DNA of 64,000 bases, from contig CAWDAL010000029.1 of assembly GCA_963800285.1 (NCBI GenBank), positions 62,001 through 126,000 on the forward strand, read 5' to 3'. Position numbers and translations under genes: made by a program. This stretch comes from DASUPK01 sp963800285. Lineage in GTDB: Bacteria; Actinomycetota; Thermoleophilia; Solirubrobacterales; 70-9. Below are positions 7,519-17,791 of the stretch, one piece after another. The notes under the pieces are model-generated. The model ran no database searches, was not told the origin of the DNA, and was given only the letters and a program-made list of their open reading frames with translations. Position 1 is the first letter of the stretch, and every line of letters begins with the position of its first letter.

Positions 7519-8765
7519 TGCTGACCGTCGCCGAAGAAGCCCACAAGACAGACACCGGCCGCCAGCGCCACGCGAACGAGGACTCCTATTTCGCCCGCGC
7601 CCCGTTGTTCGCGGTCGCGGACGGGATGGGCGGCGCCCAGGCCGGCGAGGTCGCCTCGCGAATCGCCGCCGGCGCCTTCGAGCGCCGCGGCCGGGTGAGC
7701 GAGGAGGAGCCGGCGGAGGGAGCGCTCGAGCAGATCGCCCAGACCGCGAACCACGAGATCCACCGGCTTGCGCAGGAGGACTCCTCGCGCGCCGGGATGG
7801 GCACCACGCTGACCGCCGCGATGCTCCGCGGCGACGAGGTGTCGCTCGGCCACGTCGGCGACAGTCGCGCGTACGTGCTGCGCGAAGGGCAGCTCAAGCG
7901 CCTCACCAAGGACCACTCCCTGGTCGAGGAGCTCCGCCGCCAGGGACGCCTCACCGAGGAGCAGGCCGAGGAGCACCCGCAGCGCTCGATCATCACCCGC
8001 GCCCTCGGGCCGGAGCCGAGCGTGAACGTCGACACCATGACCTTTCCGGCCAGGGACGGCGACGTCTTCCTGCTCTGCAGCGACGGGCTTACGACGATGG
8101 TCTCGGACGACGAGATCCGCCGGATCCTGGTCTCGTCCCGCACCCTGCGCACCGCGGTCAAGGAGCTGGTGGACGCCGCCAACCGCGGGGGCGGCCGGGA
8201 CAACATCACCGCCGTCGCCTTCCGGGTCGCCGACGCGGACGCGAGGGAGGGCGAGGAGAGCGCGACGCTGATCTCGCGTACCGCCGAGCAGGCCGGGTTG
8301 ACCGGCGAGCGGATGCGCGCCGCGGGAGACCGGCTCCGAGGCCGCGGGCCGATGCCGGCCCCGGCGAGGCGCCGCCGATTCCTCGGCTGGGCCGTCGCAA
8401 TCCTGGCGGCGATCGTGGTGATCGGCGGCGGCTTTCTCGTGGCGCGCTCGATCTACTTCCTCGGCACCGACGATCAGGGCGACGTGGCGCTCTACCGGGG
8501 CCTGCCGTACTCGCTTCCCCTCGGGGTCAGCCTCTATTCGAAGCAGTACTCGGTTCCGGTGCAGGAGGGAACCCTCTCCGAGGACCGCCAGCGAGCCGTC
8601 ACGGGCCACACCTGGCGCAGCCACGGCGACGCCACCGACCTGATCGACGACATCAAGCTGCGGCCGACGGAGGGGCTGCCGCCGCCGCCCGCACCACCAC
8701 CGGCAAAGAAGAAGAAGAAGCAGTCTGGGGCCAACTCGAACGGCCGGCAGGCCAAAAAGAGTTGA
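7518..8765 (+). CDS. pstP: PP2C-type Ser/Thr phosphatase, membrane-bound
   Basis: The phosphatase that reverses PknB-type phosphorylation. The cytoplasmic PP2C domain (about 1-240) shows the metal-binding motifs in order: NEDSY near the start, ADGMGG, the MGTTLTA block, GHVGDSRAY, SDGL and a late GGRDNIT. One membrane segment follows at about 290-312, and then a roughly 100-residue extracellular part. The last residues hold a run of prolines followed by a run of lysines, then a basic tail. The length (415) is a little under that of mycobacterial PstP. It sits in the canonical position between fhaB and rodA. Confidence 0.95.
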   Translation: MLTVAEEAHKTDTGRQRHANEDSYFARAPLFAVADGMGGAQAGEVASRIAAGAFERRGRVSEEEPAEGALEQIAQTANHEIHRLAQEDSSRAGMGTTLTAAMLRGDEVSLGHVGDSRAYVLREGQLKRLTKDHSLVEELRRQGRLTEEQAEEHPQRSIITRALGPEPSVNVDTMTFPARDGDVFLLCSDGLTTMVSDDEIRRILVSSRTLRTAVKELVDAANRGGGRDNITAVAFRVADADAREGEESATLISRTAEQAGLTGERMRAAGDRLRGRGPMPAPARRRRFLGWAVAILAAIVVIGGGFLVARSIYFLGTDDQGDVALYRGLPYSLPLGVSLYSKQYSVPVQEGTLSEDRQRAVTGHTWRSHGDATDLIDDIKLRPTEGLPPPPAPPPAKKKKKQSGANSNGRQAKKS

Positions 8766-10087
8766 GCGCCCGCACCCGCGAGCTCTTTGCGCTGATCCCG
8801 GTCGCCCTGCTGGTCACGGCCGGGTTCACGGCCGTGCTCGTCACCAACTCGGACCAGCTCAACGCGAGCGTCTTCTACGGCGCCTACTTCCTCGCGGTCT
8901 GCGTCGCCACCCACATCGTGATCCGGATCCGCCTGCCCGACGCCGATCCCTTCCTCTTCCCGCTGGTGGCGCTGCTGGCCGCCTTCGGGCTGGTGATGCT
9001 CTATCGCCTCGACGAGGGGCTGGCGCGAGATCAGGCCAACTGGTTCGTCCTCGGCCTCGTCCTGTTCTCGGCGACGATCATCTTTCTGCGCGACTACGAG
9101 GCGCTCGAGCGCTACCGTTACTCGATCGCGCTCGTCGGGATCGTCCTGCTGATCCTGCCTCGGTTCCTCGGCCACGCGACCAACGACGCCTATCTGGCCG
9201 TGAATCTGGGCCCGATCACGTTCCAGCCGACCGAGCTCGCGAAGATCTGCATCGTCGTCTTCCTCGCCAGTTACCTGAACGAGCGCCGCGAGGTGATGGT
9301 GATCGGGGCGCGCAAGTTCATGGGCCTGGTGTTGCCCCCGCTCAAGCATCTCGGCCCGCTGCTGGTCGTCTGGGGCGCGGCGATGGTGCTGCTGGTCTTC
9401 ATCCGCGACCTGGGCAGCTCGGTGATGTTCTTCGGAGCCTTCCTGGCGCTGATCTACGTCGCGACCGCGCGGATCTCCTTCGTGGTCATCGGCCTGCTGA
9501 TGTTCGTGGTCGGGGCCTGGTTCTTCGCGCACACCGCCCCGCACATCCAGCAGCGCTTCGACATCTGGCTCGACCCCTTCCACGACTCGAGCGGCAGCGG
9601 CTATCAGCTCTCGCAGTCGATCTTCGCCCAGGCCGACGGGGGGCTCTTCGGGCGGGGCCTCGGCGACTCGCTCGTGCAGCTGCCCGCCTGTCACGGGGAC
9701 TTCCCGGACCGGTGCGCGATCCTGCCGGCGCCGCACACCGACTTCATCTACGCCGTGATCGTCGATGAGCTCGGGTTGTTCGGCGGCGCCGCCGTGGTGC
9801 TGATCTACGCGCTGATCGCGGAGCGCGGGTTCAAGACTGCGATCCTGGCGGAGGACGGGTTCTCCAAGCTGCTCGCCACCGGCCTGACGACGATCCTCGC
9901 CCTGCAGGCCTTCGTGATCATCGGCGGCGTCACCAGGGTGATCCCGCTGACGGGCGTGACCCTGCCGTTCATCAGCTATGGGGGCAGCTCGATCGTCGCC
10001 AACTTCATCCTCCTCGCGCTCTTATTGATGGTCTCCGACAAATCTCGCCGGCGGGTGCGGCTGCAGCAGCAGGCGGTGCAGGAGTGA
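8762..10087 (+). CDS. rodA: RodA/FtsW-type peptidoglycan glycosyltransferase
   Basis: A SEDS-family membrane enzyme that polymerises lipid II into glycan strands. About ten to twelve membrane segments are seen across 441 residues. The family signatures are present: PTELAK near residue 157, the RDLGSS block, the long outer loop with FGRGLGDS and APHTDFIYAVI, and the terminal PFISYGGSS. A TTG start at 8762 overlaps the preceding stop by 4 bases. The adjacent class B penicillin-binding protein is its usual partner, which favours RodA over FtsW; that choice is from context rather than from sequence. Confidence 0.93.
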   Translation: MSARTRELFALIPVALLVTAGFTAVLVTNSDQLNASVFYGAYFLAVCVATHIVIRIRLPDADPFLFPLVALLAAFGLVMLYRLDEGLARDQANWFVLGLVLFSATIIFLRDYEALERYRYSIALVGIVLLILPRFLGHATNDAYLAVNLGPITFQPTELAKICIVVFLASYLNERREVMVIGARKFMGLVLPPLKHLGPLLVVWGAAMVLLVFIRDLGSSVMFFGAFLALIYVATARISFVVIGLLMFVVGAWFFAHTAPHIQQRFDIWLDPFHDSSGSGYQLSQSIFAQADGGLFGRGLGDSLVQLPACHGDFPDRCAILPAPHTDFIYAVIVDELGLFGGAAVVLIYALIAERGFKTAILAEDGFSKLLATGLTTILALQAFVIIGGVTRVIPLTGVTLPFISYGGSSIVANFILLALLLMVSDKSRRRVRLQQQAVQE

Positions 10088-11517
10088 ACCGCCAGATCGT
10101 CAAGCTTTTCGGCCTGATCCTGGTGCTCTACGCGCTGCTCTTCGGCTTCACGTCGTACTGGTCGGTCTTCGATTCGAGCTCGCTGAAGGCGAACACCGCG
10201 AACCGCAGGCCCCTGCTCGAGGAGCAGCAGATCAAGCGGGGCGACATCGTCGCCGATGACGGGACGGTGATCGCGCGCTCCCGGGCGGTCGGCAAGGGCA
10301 ACAGCAAGATCTACGTCCGCCACTACCCGCAGGGCTCCCTGTTCGGCAACCCGATCGGCTACAGCTTCGTGGACCGCGGCAGGGTCAGCTTCGAGCTCTC
10401 CCACAACGACGAGCTGGTCGGCAACAAGACTGAGTTCCTCTCGGTGCTGGACGAGCTCCAGGGACACGCGCAGGAGGGCGACAAGGTCCAGTCCGCGCTC
10501 AACGTGAACGCGCAGCGAGCCGCCGTGGACGGCCTCGCCGGCCGCCGTGGTTCCGTCGTCGCGATGGTGCCGTCGACCGGGGAGATCAAGGCGATGGTGA
10601 GCATCCCCGAGTACGACCCGAACCAGGTCGAGAACGCCAACACCTTCAAGCGGCTCAACACCGACACGAGCGCCCCGCTCCTCAACCGCGCGACGCAGGG
10701 CGGCTACCCGCCCGGCTCGACGATGAAGGTGGTGACCGCGACCGCGGCGCTCGACAGCGGTGACCTGACGCCCAGCTCGACGTTCAGCGGCCGATCCCCG
10801 ATCCCGATCGAGGGCGTTCCCCTCGCGAACTCCGGCGGCGAGCAGTTCGGCGACATCGACATGACCACCGCCCTGACCAACTCCGTCAACACCTGGTGGG
10901 CCCAGGCCGGGGAGAAGATCGGCAAGGACACGATGTTCAAGTACATGGACCGGTTCGGCTTCAACGCCAAGCCGCGCCTCGACTACCCGGGCTTCCAGCT
11001 CTTCGCCAGCGGCGTCTACGACCGCAACAAGCTCCTCGGCCCGAACGACGCGATCGACATCGGCCGCGTCGCGATCGGCCAGGAACGGCTCCGGGTGACG
11101 CCCCTGCAGATGACGGAGGTCGCGGCCGCCGTCGCGAACAAGGGTGAGCTGATGGAGCCGCGGCTGTGGTCGAAGGTGATCGATCCCGACGGGCGGGAGA
11201 CCAGGCTCGACCCCGCCCACCAGAGCCGGGTGATGAGCGAGGACACGGCCTCCACCCTCAACGACATGATGCAGAGCGTCGTGAACGAGGGAACGGGAAC
11301 GGCGGCGGCGGTCTCCGGCATCGACGTGGCGGGCAAGACCGGCACGGCGGAGATCTCGCCCGGCGTGAACGACGCCTGGTTCATCGGCTTCGCGCCCGCC
11401 AACGATCCGAAGATCGCGATCGCCTGCATCGTCGAGCACACCAGCGGTTTCGGCGGGCCGACCTGCGGACCGATCTTCAAGGCCGTCGCTGAGAGCCTGC
11501 TCGGGAACTCCGCCTGA
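10084..11517 (+). CDS. pbpA: Class B penicillin-binding protein
   Basis: A D,D-transpeptidase that cross-links strands made by the adjacent RodA. One N-terminal membrane anchor (about 5-25) is followed by a short dimerisation-type domain and the transpeptidase domain. The catalytic serine is S212 in GSTMK; the SVN triad element and KTGTAE follow in the right order. The 477-residue length matches mycobacterial PbpA, not the longer FtsI. The GTG start overlaps the rodA stop by 4 bases. Confidence 0.95.
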   Translation: MNRQIVKLFGLILVLYALLFGFTSYWSVFDSSSLKANTANRRPLLEEQQIKRGDIVADDGTVIARSRAVGKGNSKIYVRHYPQGSLFGNPIGYSFVDRGRVSFELSHNDELVGNKTEFLSVLDELQGHAQEGDKVQSALNVNAQRAAVDGLAGRRGSVVAMVPSTGEIKAMVSIPEYDPNQVENANTFKRLNTDTSAPLLNRATQGGYPPGSTMKVVTATAALDSGDLTPSSTFSGRSPIPIEGVPLANSGGEQFGDIDMTTALTNSVNTWWAQAGEKIGKDTMFKYMDRFGFNAKPRLDYPGFQLFASGVYDRNKLLGPNDAIDIGRVAIGQERLRVTPLQMTEVAAAVANKGELMEPRLWSKVIDPDGRETRLDPAHQSRVMSEDTASTLNDMMQSVVNEGTGTAAAVSGIDVAGKTGTAEISPGVNDAWFIGFAPANDPKIAIACIVEHTSGFGGPTCGPIFKAVAESLLGNSA

Positions 11518-13358
11518 TGGCCGTTCCGCGCAAGGGCGAGATGGTCGACGAGCGCTACCGCCTCGATCACAAGATCGGCACCGGTGGGATGGCCGACGTC
11601 TGGCTCGCTGAGGACACTGAGCTCGATCGCAACGTGGCGATCAAGATCCTTCACGACCGCTTCGCTCAGGACACCGAGTTCGTCCAGCGCTTCCAGCGGG
11701 AGGCCCAGTCGGCGGCCGGGCTCCAGCACCCCAACGTGGTCGGCGTCTTCGACCGCGGCGAGTTCCGCGACACCTACTTCATCGCCATGGAGTACGTGGA
11801 CGGGCCCTCGCTCAAGGACCTCGTCAAGGGCGGAATGGGAAACCAGGACGCGATCGACTTCACCCGGCAGATCCTGAACGCCGCGCGGTTCGCCCACCGC
11901 AAGGGGATCATTCACCGCGATCTGAAGCCGCAGAACGTCCTGATTGACGACGAGGGCCGGGCCCGGGTCGCCGACTTCGGGATCGCGCGCGGTGGCGAGA
12001 ACTCCGACATCACCGCCACCGGGTCGGTGATGGGGACCGCCCAGTACCTCTCCCCGGAGCAGGCGCAGGGCAAAGCGACGACGCCCCGATCGGACATCTA
12101 CTCGATCGGCGTGATCCTCTACGAGGCCCTGACCGGCCGGGTGCCCTTCGAGGGTGACAGCGCCGTCGCCGTCGCCCTCAAGCAGGTGAACGAGGCGCCC
12201 AGGCGCCCCAGCGCGATCAACCCGAACATCCCGCCGGCCCTCGACGCCGTGGTCATGCGGGCGCTGGCCAAGGACCCGGAGGCCCGCTTCAAGGACGCCG
12301 ACGCGTTCCTGAAGGCGCTCGACGCGGCGGAGCGCGCTCCCGACACCCCGAGGCCCGAGGACACGGCGGCCTTCGCCGCGGTCTCGCCTTCGGGCGAGAC
12401 GGACATCCCCGCCGAGGAGGAGGAGTACGAGGAGTACGACCTGGGGCGGCGGCGCCGCTGGCGCTGGCTGGTGATCGCCCTGCTCGCCTGCGGCGTGGCG
12501 GCCCTCGTCGCCTACGCGCTCACCCGGCCGCAGCATGTCGCGATCCCGGACGTGATCGGGAAGACCTCCGATCAGGCGACCCAGTTGCTCGACAGCAAGG
12601 GCTTCAACGTCGCGATCAAGGCCGTGCCGAGCGCGGCGCCGAGGGACCAGGTGGTGGAGCAGGACCCGATCCCGACCGACCGCGGAGGCGGCAAGGCCGA
12701 GGAGGGCGCCACGGTGACCCTCAGCGTCAGCTCGGGGCCGGCGATCCGCGCCGTTCCCTCGGTGGTGGGACTGAGCGAAGCGGACGCGACCAAACGCCTG
12801 GAGCACGCCGGCTTCAAGGTCAACGTCATGCAGCAGTTCTCGAAGTCCGTGCCGAGGGGCTCCGTGATCGGCACCTCGCCTCCGGCGGGCACCCAGCTCT
12901 CCACGCTGCAGCCCGTGACGCTGCTCGTCTCGCGCGGCGCGAACACAGTGGTCGTTCCGAGCGTGGTCGGGCTCAACGACCAGCAGGCGCTCGCCACGCT
13001 CTCCAACGCCGGACTCTCGGGCACCGAGGTGCAGAAGGACTCCACCGAGCCGCAGGGCAAGGTCCTGAGCCAGAGCCCCGGAGCCGGCAAGCGCGTGGCG
13101 CGTGGCTCCCAGGTGACGATCTTCGCCTCGACCGGGGCGATCACCGTCCCCGACGTCATGGGGCAGCTGCGCAAGGAAGCCGTCAACACGCTGAAGAAGG
13201 CGGGCTTCACGGTTGCCGTGACCGAGCAGACGACCACCGACCCAACCGAGGTTGGCGTCGTGATCTCGGAGTTCCCACCGGGTGGCTCGCGGGGGCAGCG
13301 GGGCGACACCGTGACGATCGCGGTCGGCGTCGCCGCCCCGACCGGGACGACGCCATGA
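11517..13358 (+). CDS. pknB: PknB-type Ser/Thr kinase with four PASTA domains
   Basis: The cell-wall-sensing kinase. The kinase domain (about 10-275) has GTGGMADV, K43, HRD at 133-135 and DFG at 153-155, with a normal 13-residue N140-to-D153 spacing. The membrane segment is at about 317-340. Four PASTA repeats follow outside the cell, each opening with a PDV or PSV motif (for example IPDVIG, VPSVVG twice, VPDVMG). PASTA repeats bind muropeptides or lipid II. The ATG at 11517 overlaps the pbpA stop, and its stop overlaps the ddl start. No pknA gene is present, unlike the mycobacterial operon. Confidence 0.96.
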   Translation: MAVPRKGEMVDERYRLDHKIGTGGMADVWLAEDTELDRNVAIKILHDRFAQDTEFVQRFQREAQSAAGLQHPNVVGVFDRGEFRDTYFIAMEYVDGPSLKDLVKGGMGNQDAIDFTRQILNAARFAHRKGIIHRDLKPQNVLIDDEGRARVADFGIARGGENSDITATGSVMGTAQYLSPEQAQGKATTPRSDIYSIGVILYEALTGRVPFEGDSAVAVALKQVNEAPRRPSAINPNIPPALDAVVMRALAKDPEARFKDADAFLKALDAAERAPDTPRPEDTAAFAAVSPSGETDIPAEEEEYEEYDLGRRRRWRWLVIALLACGVAALVAYALTRPQHVAIPDVIGKTSDQATQLLDSKGFNVAIKAVPSAAPRDQVVEQDPIPTDRGGGKAEEGATVTLSVSSGPAIRAVPSVVGLSEADATKRLEHAGFKVNVMQQFSKSVPRGSVIGTSPPAGTQLSTLQPVTLLVSRGANTVVVPSVVGLNDQQALATLSNAGLSGTEVQKDSTEPQGKVLSQSPGAGKRVARGSQVTIFASTGAITVPDVMGQLRKEAVNTLKKAGFTVAVTEQTTTDPTEVGVVISEFPPGGSRGQRGDTVTIAVGVAAPTGTTP

Positions 13359-14320
13359 GGGTCGCCGTGCTCGGGGGAGGCACTTCGAGCGAGCATGAGG
13401 TGTCGCTGCGCTCGGCCGCCTCGGTCGCTGCCGGGCTGCGCGAGGCCGGGCACGAGACGGTCGAGGTGAACATCGACCGCGACGGTCGCTGGTCGGCGGG
13501 CGGCGATCGGATCAGCTTCACGCCCGCCGGAGGGCTGCTGGATTGCGACGTCGCGTTCCCGGTGCTCCATGGCCCCGGTGGGGAGGACGGCAGCATTCAG
13601 GGCCTGCTCGAGGTGCTCGGCGTCCCCTATGCGGGCTCCGGCGTCGGGGCGTCGGCGATCTGCATGGACAAGCTCGTCTTCAAGGACCTCCTCGCCCGTC
13701 ACGGGATCCCGCAGGTCGAGTACTGCCGCGCCGGCGAGCGGGACTGGAAGGCGATCGCCTCCGGGTTCGGCCAGCCGGTCTGGGTGAAGCCCGCCCGGCT
13801 CGGCTCGAGCGTGGGCATCGCTCCGGCCTCGGGGGATGAGGAGCTCGATCGCGCCGTCGAGGTGGCCGGTCGCCACGACCCGCGCGTCATCGTCGAGGCG
13901 CCGGCGCCCGGTAAGGAAGTGGAGTGCTCTCTGCTCGGCAACGAGGAGCCGGTGGCCTCGCCGCCCGGCGAGATCGACACCAAGGGGCACGATTGGTACG
14001 ACTACGAGGCCAAGTACGCGGAGGGCGGGATGGAGCTGGTGGTCCCGGCCGGGATCTCAGATCAGGCGACCGAGCGGCTCCGCGACCTCGCCCGCCAGGT
14101 GTTCACGCTCTGCGGCTGCAGCGGCCTGGCGCGCTGCGACTTCTTCGTCGACGGGGAGCAGGTGCTCGTCAACGAGCTCAACACCATCCCGGGCTTCACC
14201 GAGACCAGCGTCTACGGCAAGCTCTTCGAGGCCGACGGGATCTCGTATCCCGACCTCTGCGACCGGCTGGTGAAGCTGGCGATCGAGCGCCACGAGAAGG
14301 CGCGCTCGTACGAGTTCTGA
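13355..14320 (+). CDS. ddl: D-alanine-D-alanine ligase
   Basis: Makes the D-Ala-D-Ala dipeptide of the peptidoglycan stem using ATP. The ATP-grasp fold is clear in 321 residues: GGGTSSEHEVSLRSA at the N-terminus, the HGPGGEDGSIQG loop, the WVKPARLGSSVG block, and the metal and substrate site LVNELNTIPGFTETS near the end. It overlaps pknB by 4 bases, so it appears to be the last gene of the same operon. That puts precursor synthesis under the same transcript as the kinase. Only one base separates its stop from the stop of the convergent kinase gene. Confidence 0.96.
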   Translation: MRVAVLGGGTSSEHEVSLRSAASVAAGLREAGHETVEVNIDRDGRWSAGGDRISFTPAGGLLDCDVAFPVLHGPGGEDGSIQGLLEVLGVPYAGSGVGASAICMDKLVFKDLLARHGIPQVEYCRAGERDWKAIASGFGQPVWVKPARLGSSVGIAPASGDEELDRAVEVAGRHDPRVIVEAPAPGKEVECSLLGNEEPVASPPGEIDTKGHDWYDYEAKYAEGGMELVVPAGISDQATERLRDLARQVFTLCGCSGLARCDFFVDGEQVLVNELNTIPGFTETSVYGKLFEADGISYPDLCDRLVKLAIERHEKARSYEF

Positions 14321-14321
14321 G

Positions 14322-15809
14322 CTACTTCCGAAGCCGAACGTCCGAGATCTCCATCTGGTACCGCCCCGGGTCGTCCTTGGCCGAGGGCGCCTTCGTGATC
14401 CAGATCAGGAAGGACTGCGCCGCCCTGCCGGGCAGGCGCGCGGTCTCGGTCTCCCCACCATCGGTGATGGTCGCCACCGGCTGTCCCCAGCCGGAGAGCT
14501 CGCTCGGCGCCGTGCCCGATGTCTCGTAGATCTGGGCGTCGTAGCCGGGCGTCGGTGACTTGATCACCATGGACTTCGCGGTCACGGAGCTCCCGGCGTC
14601 GATCGCGAGACCGACACCGTCCTTGAGACCGCCGAAATCCGGCGTGTCGTAGTGCTCGCTCGACCAGGCGGTTCCGGTCGGGTTCGAGTCGACCGCCAGG
14701 CCCTCGGTGCCCGTTTCGCGCTGGTCTCCCTCGGGATCGAACTCGCTGGCGGCGCCCGAGGAGAGGCGGATCTCGGAGCTGCCACCACCGGTCGTGTTGC
14801 CGCCGCCCAGGTCCAGGCGCTCGCCGCCGAAGATCACCGCCGCCACGATCAGGGCGATTCCGACGACCCCCATCACGATCCCGATCCAGGGCCGCCGCCG
14901 GCTCCCGAGGCGGCGCCGGGCCCTGGGCACCGAGTCGAGGACGCTGGTCGCCTCGCCGCTCGTGCCGCCGCGCCGCGCCGCCTCGACCTCGAGCGTCTGC
15001 TCCAGATCGCGGACCATCTCGGCGACGGTGTTGTAGCGGTCGCGCGGATCCTTGGTGGTGGCCCTGTCGACCACGGACGCGACGACCGCCGACACCTCCG
15101 GCCGCTTCGCCTGCACGTCCGGCATCGGCTCGTTGACGTGCTTCATCGCGACGCCGACCTGTGTCTCGGCCTGGAAGGGGACGTCGCCGGTGAGCATCTC
15201 GTAGAGGACGACGCCCAGCGAGTAGACGTCTGAGCGCTCGTCGACGTCCTCTCCCATCGCCTGCTCGGGTGAGACGTAGTCGGTGGTGCCCAGCACTCGG
15301 CCGGTCGCCGTGAGCCCCTTGGACTCGAGCGAGCGGGCGATGCCGAAGTCGGTGACCTTGGCTCGGCCGTCGGGGTCGATCAGCACGTTCTGCGGCTTCA
15401 CGTCGCGGTGGACCAGCTTGCGCGCGTGGGCGGCGGTCAGGCCCCGGCCGATCTCGATCGCGTAGGCGACCGCCTCGTCGATCGGGAGCGGGCCGTCGTC
15501 TGAGATCCGGCGCTTCAGGGTGCGGCCGTCGATGTACTCGAAGACGATGTATGGGCGGCCGTCGTCCTCTCCGGCATCGATGACTCCGACGAGGTTGGGA
15601 TGCGAGAGGCGCGCCGCCGCCCGGGCCTCGCGGCGGAAGCGCTCCAGCTGGTCGGCCTCCTCGGAGATCTCGCGATGCAGCAGCTTGACCGCCACCGGGC
15701 GGTCAAGGACCTCGTCGAGCGCCAGGTAGACGGTCGACATGCCGCCTGAGCCCAGCTTCGATTCGAGCCGGTACCGGCCCGAGAGTACGGTGGAGCTCAA
15801 GCGTTCCAA
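14322..15809 (-). CDS. Ser/Thr protein kinase with extracellular sensor-like domain
   Basis: A 495-residue kinase. The domain at about 10-275 has GSGGMSTV, K42, HRDVKPQN and DFGIAR with normal 13-residue spacing, so it looks active. One membrane segment lies at about 315-335. The extracellular part (about 350-495) is beta-rich, with no PASTA repeat; its layout resembles the jellyroll or discoidin-like domains found on other actinobacterial kinases, but I cannot name it. The TTG start at 15809 has an AAAGG stretch upstream. It is transcribed toward the wall operon and ends one base from ddl. Confidence 0.92.
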   Translation of the reverse strand: MERLSSTVLSGRYRLESKLGSGGMSTVYLALDEVLDRPVAVKLLHREISEEADQLERFRREARAAARLSHPNLVGVIDAGEDDGRPYIVFEYIDGRTLKRRISDDGPLPIDEAVAYAIEIGRGLTAAHARKLVHRDVKPQNVLIDPDGRAKVTDFGIARSLESKGLTATGRVLGTTDYVSPEQAMGEDVDERSDVYSLGVVLYEMLTGDVPFQAETQVGVAMKHVNEPMPDVQAKRPEVSAVVASVVDRATTKDPRDRYNTVAEMVRDLEQTLEVEAARRGGTSGEATSVLDSVPRARRRLGSRRRPWIGIVMGVVGIALIVAAVIFGGERLDLGGGNTTGGGSSEIRLSSGAASEFDPEGDQRETGTEGLAVDSNPTGTAWSSEHYDTPDFGGLKDGVGLAIDAGSSVTAKSMVIKSPTPGYDAQIYETSGTAPSELSGWGQPVATITDGGETETARLPGRAAQSFLIWITKAPSAKDDPGRYQMEISDVRLRK

Positions 15810-15882
15810 CTGATTTGCCTTTGCATCGCGCTGTATTTTCGCCTTCCGCCGCCCCTGCCGCTGAGAACCGGCGCCCGAACGA

Positions 15883-16767
15883 ATGATGACTGTCCAGGTC
15901 CGCTTCTACACAGACCCCGCTTGTCCCTGGTCCTGGGCGGCCGAACCGGCGCTGCGGCGGCTGATCTGGGAGTTCGACGGAGAGCTCGAATTCGTCTGGG
16001 TGATGGGCGGCCTGGCCCGTCGCTACGGCCGGAAGTACCGCGACGAGCAGGGCAGGATCGGGTTCGGGCCCGACTGCAATGCCGACCTGATCTCGCACTG
16101 GCTTCAGGTCGCCGCCGACGGGCTGATGCCGATCGACCCGCGGATTTGGACGGAGAGCCCACTGCTCTCGACCTACCCCGCCTGCCAGGCCGTAAAGGCG
16201 GCCTCCGAGCAGGGCTGGGAGGCGGGCTATCGGTACCTGCGGGCCGTGCGAGAGGGACTCATGTTCGAACGACGCAAGCTCGATCACCCGGAGTCGCTGC
16301 TGGCGGTCGCGCGCGGCACTCACCTCGACCGCAAGCGGTTTGAAATCGATCTCTTCTCGGAGGCGATCACCGAGGCTTTCGCGGCCGACCTCGAAGAGGT
16401 CCGAGACCCCCCGCAGGAGGCACGCGACGCGGACGCCGTGGGGCGGACCGAGGGGAAGGAGCGGATCAGCTTCCCCTCGGCCGTGTTCGTCGGCTCGGAC
16501 GGTTCACGCCACGGCGCCTGGGCGATCGCGCGCTCCCACCCGGCGCTGAGGGATGCGGCGCTGGCAGCGGGTGCGAGACAGCGCAATGAGGGAGCCCTGG
16601 AGCCGCTGGACGCAATCCGGCGTTTCGGCCGCTGCGCGACGCGTGAGCTGGAGGTGCTGGCCGAGAAGGCGCTGCCGGTCCTGGAGGCGGAGCTCTGGGA
16701 GATGGCGCGCGACTGGAAGGTCAAGCCCGTTCGGGCACTCACGGGCACGCTCTGGGAGCCTGCCTAG
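15883..16767 (+). CDS. DsbA/SpxH-like thioredoxin-fold protein
   Basis: A 294-residue cytoplasmic protein. The motif DPACPWSW at residues 11-18 places it in the DsbA-like group that includes the ClpXP adaptor SpxH/YjbH and FrnE-type oxidoreductases. The active site is C-P-W-S, so only the first cysteine of the usual CxxC pair is present; a simple disulfide-oxidase role is therefore less likely. A helical insert follows, as in DsbA folds. No Spx gene is visible in the window. Two ATG codons stand in tandem at 15883 and 15886, and either may start the protein. Confidence 0.78.
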   Translation: MMTVQVRFYTDPACPWSWAAEPALRRLIWEFDGELEFVWVMGGLARRYGRKYRDEQGRIGFGPDCNADLISHWLQVAADGLMPIDPRIWTESPLLSTYPACQAVKAASEQGWEAGYRYLRAVREGLMFERRKLDHPESLLAVARGTHLDRKRFEIDLFSEAITEAFAADLEEVRDPPQEARDADAVGRTEGKERISFPSAVFVGSDGSRHGAWAIARSHPALRDAALAAGARQRNEGALEPLDAIRRFGRCATRELEVLAEKALPVLEAELWEMARDWKVKPVRALTGTLWEPA

Positions 16768-16792
16768 GCTAAGACGGCGGCCAGCCCCGGCG

Positions 16793-17787
<995 letters not shown>

Positions 17788-17791
<4 letters not shown>

